Of a DNA stretch of 5,208 bases, positions 4,461-5,208 are shown one piece after another. Source of the DNA: Alphaproteobacteria bacterium (GTDB lineage: Bacteria > Pseudomonadota > Alphaproteobacteria > CACIAM-22H2); the NCBI GenBank assembly GCA_016869915.1, contig VGDA01000292.1, positions 1 to 5,208 of the forward strand. The letters are read 5' to 3'. The notes beneath the pieces are model-generated. The model saw only the letters and a program-made list of their open reading frames with translations. It ran no database searches and had not been told where the DNA came from. The first letter of the stretch is position 1. Each line of letters opens with the position of its first letter. The translations under genes and the position numbers were made by a program.

Positions 4461-5208
4461 CTAGCGCGCGCGCGCGCGCGCGCCGAGGCGCAGGCGCAGC
4501 GCGTTGAGCTTGATGAAGCCCTCGGCGTCGCGCTGGTTGTAGGCGCCCTGGTCGGCCTCGAAGGTGACCATGCGCATGTCGTAGAGCGAGCGCGGCGCCT
4601 TGCGGCCGACCACGCGGGCATGGCCCTTGTAGAGCTTCACGCGCACCGTGCCCGTGACGTTCTCCTGGCTCTTGTCGATCAGCGCCTGGAGCATCTCGCG
4701 CTCCGGGGCGAACCAGAAGCCGTTGTAGATCAGCTCGGCATAGCGCGGCATGACCTCGTCCTTGAGGTGCGCCGCGCCGCGGTCGAGCGTGATCGACTCG
4801 ATGCCGCGATGGGCGACGTGCCAGATCGTGCCGCCCGGCGTCTCGTAGACGCCGCGTGACTTCATGCCGACGAAGCGGTTCTCGACGAGGTCGAGGCGGC
4901 CTATGCCATGCCTGCCGCCGAGCGCGTTCAGCTCCGTCAGCATCTCGGCCGGCGACAGGCGGCGGCCGTTCACCGCCACCGGGTCGCCCTTCTCGAACTC
5001 GACCTCGACGTACTCGGGCTTGTCGGGCGCCTGCTCGGGCGCGACCGAGCGCGAATACACGTACTCGCCCGGCTCCTCCCACGGATCCTCGAGCGCCTTG
5101 CCCTCGGCGGAGATGTGCAGGAGGTTCGAATCGACGGAGAACGGCGCCTCGCCGCGCTTGTCCTTGGCGATGGGGATCTGGTTGCTCTCGGCGAACTCGA
5201 TCAGCGCG
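4461..5208 (-). CDS. argG: Argininosuccinate synthase, C-terminal part (N-terminus beyond window)
   Basis: The last 248 residues of ArgG, about 60 % of the usual 400 or so; the start lies beyond base 5208. The cytoplasmic enzyme condenses citrulline and aspartate using ATP to argininosuccinate, the penultimate step of arginine synthesis. Clear family blocks, numbered from the window edge, are: KDKRGEAPFSVDSNLLH (15-31), GKALEDPWEEP (36-46), GIGRLDLVENRFVGMKSRGV (101-120), YETPGGTI (121-128), HRGIESITLDRGAAHLKDE (133-151), MPRYAELIYNGFWFAPEREM (153-172), TGTVRVKLYKG (185-195) and GFIKLNALRLR (230-240). The open frame runs unbroken to the window edge. The protein ends in an unusual LGARARAR encoded by a (GC)10 tract just before the TAG; homologs also end shortly after the ALRLR block, so this tail is probably non-essential. 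The permease lies 92 bp downstream on the same strand, possibly co-transcribed, though no functional link to arginine synthesis is evident. Confidence 0.97.
   Translation of the reverse strand, partial: ALIEFAESNQIPIAKDKRGEAPFSVDSNLLHISAEGKALEDPWEEPGEYVYSRSVAPEQAPDKPEYVEVEFEKGDPVAVNGRRLSPAEMLTELNALGGRHGIGRLDLVENRFVGMKSRGVYETPGGTIWHVAHRGIESITLDRGAAHLKDEVMPRYAELIYNGFWFAPEREMLQALIDKSQENVTGTVRVKLYKGHARVVGRKAPRSLYDMRMVTFEADQGAYNQRDAEGFIKLNALRLRLGARARAR
4464..4483. repeat. (GC)10 dinucleotide tract at the 3' end of argG
   Basis: Twenty bases of strictly alternating G and C lie immediately before the TAG stop of argG and encode its final Ala-Arg repeats. Alternating GC is the classic Z-DNA-prone sequence and a substrate for replication slippage. 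A change of one unit alters the reading frame at the stop codon. Confidence 0.95.

Noticed and set aside
3133..4464. 443-codon plus-strand frame antisense to the permease
   Set aside because: Highly charged Asp/Glu/Arg/His-rich translation, typical of the reverse complement of a GC-rich membrane protein gene.
2864..4621. 585-codon minus-strand frame over the permease
   Set aside because: Off-frame Arg/Pro/Ala-rich translation. The permease frame has membrane segments and family motifs.
4369..5082. N-terminal extension of the permease into argG (the 681-codon open frame)
   Set aside because: Those codons translate to Arg/Gly-rich sequence out of frame with argG, and the strong ribosome site at 4373-4382 marks ATG 4368 as the start.

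Overview
This is a very GC-rich window (well above 70 % by eye). Almost every base lies in a gene, many genes overlap by a few bases, and codon third positions are strongly G/C. The argininosuccinate synthase sequence and the general style suggest a high-GC alphaproteobacterium. That placement is by impression, not by phylogeny.

There are six protein genes in three blocks. (1) Minus strand, 1-951: a family 2 glycosyltransferase followed, with a 4-nt overlap, by the start of an ArnT/PMT-like family 39 glycosyltransferase that leaves the window. This pair probably loads a sugar onto a polyprenyl-phosphate carrier and then transfers it outside the inner membrane, for example to lipid A or another envelope glycan. 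(2) Plus strand, 1106-3033: an RraA-like/HMG-aldolase-like enzyme and an MFS permease, translationally coupled, probably a small uptake-and-catabolism cassette with unknown substrate. (3) Minus strand, 5208-3037: the C-terminal 248 residues of argininosuccinate synthase (argG), then a 92-bp GC-rich gap and a 443-aa ArsB/NhaD/P-protein-type permease.

Blocks 1 and 2 diverge from a 154-bp control region (952-1105) that holds a plausible near-leaderless promoter for the glycosyltransferases and an 18-bp tandem repeat in the leader of the RraA-like gene. Blocks 2 and 3 converge with only 3 bp between their stop codons. No RNA gene, insertion sequence, CRISPR array or phage gene was seen, and there is no gene-free stretch over 300 bp.

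Most of the window is ordinary core metabolism. The points most worth a second look are: the MFS gene, whose best start is a CTG overlapping the previous stop; a (GC)10 tract ending argG, where loss of one repeat unit would fuse ArgG in frame to the downstream permease; the glycine that replaces the usual acidic residue in the RraA-like active-site motif; and the repeated leader of that gene.
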